A DNA stretch of 61,334 nt. Source: JACVRW01 sp034664105 (GTDB taxonomy: Bacteria > Actinomycetota > Thermoleophilia > Solirubrobacterales > Thermoleophilaceae). The notes under the pieces are model-generated. The model ran no database searches. It saw only the letters and a program-made list of their open reading frames with translations, and was not told the DNA's origin. Positions 59,031 through 61,334 of the stretch are shown one piece after another. The DNA lies in the NCBI GenBank assembly GCA_034664105.1, contig JAXDIH010000069.1, forward strand, positions 1 through 61,334. The letters are read 5' to 3'. A program made the position numbers and the translations under genes. Position 1 is the stretch's first letter, and the number at the start of each line of letters is the position of its first letter.

Positions 59031-59740
59031 GCCGGCGGCTGCTCGCGATCGGCGCGCACGCCGCCGACTTCGTCTGGCGCGCCGGCGGCGTGCTGGCGCT
59101 GACCGCCCAAAACGGCGGCACCGCGAACGTGCTGTCGCTCTCGTACGGCGAGCGCGGCGAGTCCGGCGAGCTCTGGAAGGAGCCCGACCAGACGGTGGAG
59201 AACGTCAAGCGCGTGCGCCATCAGGAGGCCGAGCGCGCCGCGGCGGCGCTGGGCGCCGACTTCCGCTGCCTCGACCTGGGCGACTACCCGCTGGAGGTCG
59301 AGGGCGAGGCGCTGGCGCGGCTCACCGACGCGATCAGGGAGCTGGCGCCCGACGTGATCGTGACCCACACCGACCGCGACCCGTTCAATCCGGACCACCC
59401 GGTCGCCTTCGCGGCGGTCGAGCGCGCCCGGGCGCTGGCGGCGGGCGCCGGCGTGGAGAGCGCCTTCGAGACGATCCAGCCTCCGCAGCTGCTGCTGTTC
59501 GAGCCGCACCAGCCGGAGCTCTGCAACTTCATGCCGACGACGTTCGTGGACATCACGCCCGTCATGGAGCGCAAGCGAGCGGCGATGGAGGAGATGAAGG
59601 CGCAGAGCTACCTGCAGACCTACTACGGCCAGCGGGCCGAGCAGCGCGCCAACCACGCGCGGCGCGTCTCCGGGGACAAGGAGATCCGCTACGCCGAGGC
59701 CTTCATGCGCGTCCTCCCGCAGGTGCTGCCGGAGCTGTGA
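59027..59740 (+). CDS. PIG-L-family hydrolase/hydratase (GalB-like)
   Basis: The 237-aa protein starts at GTG 59027. The metal motif usually written AHPDD reads AHAAD here, keeping His11 and Asp14, and a second His lies in NPDHPVAF. The overall layout fits the PIG-L fold. GalB of Pseudomonas is a PIG-L protein that hydrates 4-oxalomesaconate, and the next gene encodes an aldolase of the LigK/GalC type, so the same step is proposed here. LmbE-like deacetylase is the alternative. Confidence 0.8.
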   Translation: MSRRLLAIGAHAADFVWRAGGVLALTAQNGGTANVLSLSYGERGESGELWKEPDQTVENVKRVRHQEAERAAAALGADFRCLDLGDYPLEVEGEALARLTDAIRELAPDVIVTHTDRDPFNPDHPVAFAAVERARALAAGAGVESAFETIQPPQLLLFEPHQPELCNFMPTTFVDITPVMERKRAAMEEMKAQSYLQTYYGQRAEQRANHARRVSGDKEIRYAEAFMRVLPQVLPEL

Positions 59741-60348
59741 ACGACCTCGCCCGACTCGGAACCGCCACGGTCTACGAGGCGTCTGGCCGCGAGGGCCTGA
59801 TCGACCTCGACCTGCACCAGCTGATCCCGGGGTCCCGCGCGGCCGGGCCGGCCCGAACCGTGCGCTGCGGCCAGGGCGACAACCTGATGGTCCACGCGGC
59901 GATGGACAAGGCGCAGCCGGGCGACGTGCTCGTGCTGACGATGCCCGAGCCCGAGCCGGTCGCGCTGATCGGCGACCTGCTGGCCACCCAGGCCCGCGGG
60001 CGCGGTGTGGCGGCGGTGCTCGTGGACGCGGCCGTGCGCGACGCGGAGGACCTGCGCGAGCTCGGCCTGCCGGTCTGGGCGCACTGGATCCGCGTTCGGG
60101 GCGCCACCAAGACGGAGGTCGGGGCGATCGACGAGCCGGTGGAGGTCGGCGGGGCGACGATCCGGCCGGGCGATCACGTGGTGCTCGACGCCGACGGCGC
60201 GGTGGTGGTGCGCAGCGAGCGGCTGGACGATGTGCTCGCGGCGTCGCGCGAGCGAGCCGAGTACGAGCGCGGCAAGCGGGCGCAGCTCGAGGCCGGCGCG
60301 CTCTCGTACGACCTCGACGGCCTGCGCGCGCGAGTGGAGGGCGAGTGA
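59737..60348 (+). CDS. RraA-fold aldolase (HMG/CHA aldolase, LigK/GalC-like)
   Basis: The 203-aa protein starts at GTG 59737. It carries the D-X20-R-D signature of the class II HMG/CHA aldolases exactly: Asp80 in IGDLLATQ, then Arg101-Asp102 after 20 residues. These enzymes split 4-carboxy-4-hydroxy-2-oxoadipate to pyruvate and oxaloacetate. RraA itself is shorter and binds RNase E, but RNase E regulation is not suggested by this context. Confidence 0.85.
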   Translation: MNDLARLGTATVYEASGREGLIDLDLHQLIPGSRAAGPARTVRCGQGDNLMVHAAMDKAQPGDVLVLTMPEPEPVALIGDLLATQARGRGVAAVLVDAAVRDAEDLRELGLPVWAHWIRVRGATKTEVGAIDEPVEVGGATIRPGDHVVLDADGAVVVRSERLDDVLAASRERAEYERGKRAQLEAGALSYDLDGLRARVEGE

Positions 60349-61334
60349 GCGAGCCGCTCCACGACGTGGCTCACATCGGCCACGCCGAGCTGCTCACGCC
60401 CAAGCCCGACGAGAGCCTGCACTTCTTCGAGCACGTGCTCGGCATGGAGGTGGAGGCGCGCGAGGGGCAGTCGGTGTTCCTGCGCGGCTGGGGCGACTAC
60501 CAGCGCTACAGCCTCAAGCTGACCGAGTCCGATCGAGCGGGCTTGGGGCACATGGCGCTGCGCGCGTGGAGCCCGGAGGCGCTCCAGCGGCGCGTCGCCG
60601 CGATCGAGGCCACCGGCCTCGGCGAGGGCTGGATCGAGGGCGACCTCGGCCACGGACCGGCCTACCGGTTCACCGACCCCGACGGGCACGCGTTGGAGCT
60701 GTACTTCGAGACCGAGAAGTACAGCCCGCCGGATCACCTGCGGCCCTCGCTGAAGAACCAGCCGCAGCGCTACGTGGGGCGAGGAGCCGCGGTCAAGCGG
60801 CTCGACCACGTGAACGTGCTGGCGGCCGATGTCGCGGCCAACCGGGTGTTCGCCGAGGACCTGCTGGGCTTCCGGCTGTACGAGCGGATCGAGCTGGACG
60901 ACGGCACCGAGGTGGGCGCGTGGATGAGCCTCAGCATCGCGGCGCACGAGCTGATCTACGTGGCCGACGCGCGCGGCCTCCAGGGACGGCTGCACCACCT
61001 CGCTTTCTGGGTGGACACGCGCGAGGAGGTGCTGCGCGCCGCCGACCTGTTCCTCGACAACGACGTGCCGATCGAGGCGGCGCCCTCCAAGCACGCGATC
61101 GCGCAGGGCTTCTTCCTGTACGGCTTCGAGCCGGGCGGAAACCGCATCGAGGTGACCCACGGGGGCTACCTGGTGTACGACCCCGACCCCGAGCCGACGG
61201 TGTGGAGCGAGGCCGAGCGGGCAAAGGGCCAGGCGTGGGGCGTGAAGACCGTGGAGAGCTTCCACACCTCCGGGACCAAGCGGCCCGCGCGGCCCGGCCG
61301 GCCCCCGGGGGCCGCAGGGGGTTCCGGAAGAAAC
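60345..61334 (+). CDS. Type I extradiol dioxygenase (VOC family), 3' end not in window
   Basis: The GTG at 60345 overlaps the aldolase stop and the frame stays open to the last base, giving at least 330 residues. Two VOC domains are visible. In the second, His155 (LDHVNV), His217/218 (LHHLAFW) and Glu269 (NRIEV) give the 2-His-1-carboxylate iron site. It would cleave a catecholic ring next to the diol. The last 20 or so residues (RPARPGRPPG onwards) are low complexity and look unlike the family. It is the end of the operon seen here. Confidence 0.88.
   Translation, partial: MSEPLHDVAHIGHAELLTPKPDESLHFFEHVLGMEVEAREGQSVFLRGWGDYQRYSLKLTESDRAGLGHMALRAWSPEALQRRVAAIEATGLGEGWIEGDLGHGPAYRFTDPDGHALELYFETEKYSPPDHLRPSLKNQPQRYVGRGAAVKRLDHVNVLAADVAANRVFAEDLLGFRLYERIELDDGTEVGAWMSLSIAAHELIYVADARGLQGRLHHLAFWVDTREEVLRAADLFLDNDVPIEAAPSKHAIAQGFFLYGFEPGGNRIEVTHGGYLVYDPDPEPTVWSEAERAKGQAWGVKTVESFHTSGTKRPARPGRPPGAAGGSGRN

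Noticed and set aside
59737..60348. RraA as the regulator of RNase E.
   Set aside because: The D-X20-R-D catalytic motif and the surrounding ring-cleavage operon fit the HMG/CHA aldolase branch of the fold instead.

Overview
The window is uniformly GC-rich, tightly packed bacterial DNA with many GTG starts and 4-nt start/stop overlaps. A LexA box of the CGAAC-N4-GTTCG type, two c-di-AMP (ydaO-type) riboswitches in front of envelope genes, an F420 biosynthesis gene with F420-type oxidoreductases, and a GSI-type glutamine synthetase point to an actinobacterium. The gene content recalls soil Thermoleophilia (Solirubrobacterales or Gaiellales), but that placement is an inference. No transposase, integrase, rRNA or CRISPR array was seen.

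Region 1 (1-22.1 kb) is mostly housekeeping and envelope functions. It holds a succinyl-CoA-ligase-type pair with a FixX-like ferredoxin and a thioesterase, a sugar epimerase, an acyl-CoA dehydrogenase behind a 20-bp palindrome, a c-di-AMP-riboswitch-controlled NlpC/P60 hydrolase, and a large unknown membrane protein divergent from a TetR regulator and acyl-CoA synthetase. It continues with an AAA ATPase, a DUF255 thioredoxin-fold protein, an M28 peptidase, glutamine synthetase, an HxlR/AhpD-like pair, a second c-di-AMP riboswitch over an unknown membrane protein, a cytochrome c, a zinc-ribbon protein, a decayed membrane-protein gene, RNase P RNA, lexA and tRNA-Leu(GAG).

Region 2 (22.3-43.3 kb) looks like a catabolic segment. 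A GntR/FCD regulator precedes a leftward run that contains a branched-chain-amino-acid-type ABC transporter (with a LivM-LivG fusion), a FAH-family hydrolase, a protein with three tandem RidA domains, and an amidohydrolase. A second run holds an alpha/beta hydrolase, two LLM oxidoreductases, a cupin, another amidohydrolase and a second complete Liv-type transporter. A short motif with core ATACA recurs near several promoters and may be the GntR operator.

Region 3 (43.3-54.7 kb) is bracketed by two regulators that each carry two AsnC modules. It contains an FMN reductase, a class II aldolase, fused fbiC (the F420 chromophore synthase), an Fgd-like F420 enzyme, a second LLM enzyme paralogous to one in region 2, a PPOX-fold protein, a cupin and an acyl-CoA ligase. 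The arrangement suggests the cofactor is made alongside the pathway that uses it.

Region 4 (54.7-61.3 kb) has an NCS1 permease preceded by a 54-aa one-helix protein. These diverge from a six-gene operon whose genes all overlap by 4 nt: GntR regulator, DUF1932 dehydrogenase, DUF6282 metal-hydrolase-like protein, PIG-L/GalB-like protein, RraA/LigK-like aldolase and a type I extradiol dioxygenase cut by the window edge. The order of chemistries resembles a meta-cleavage route ending in pyruvate plus an oxo-acid, but with unusual protein families at several steps.
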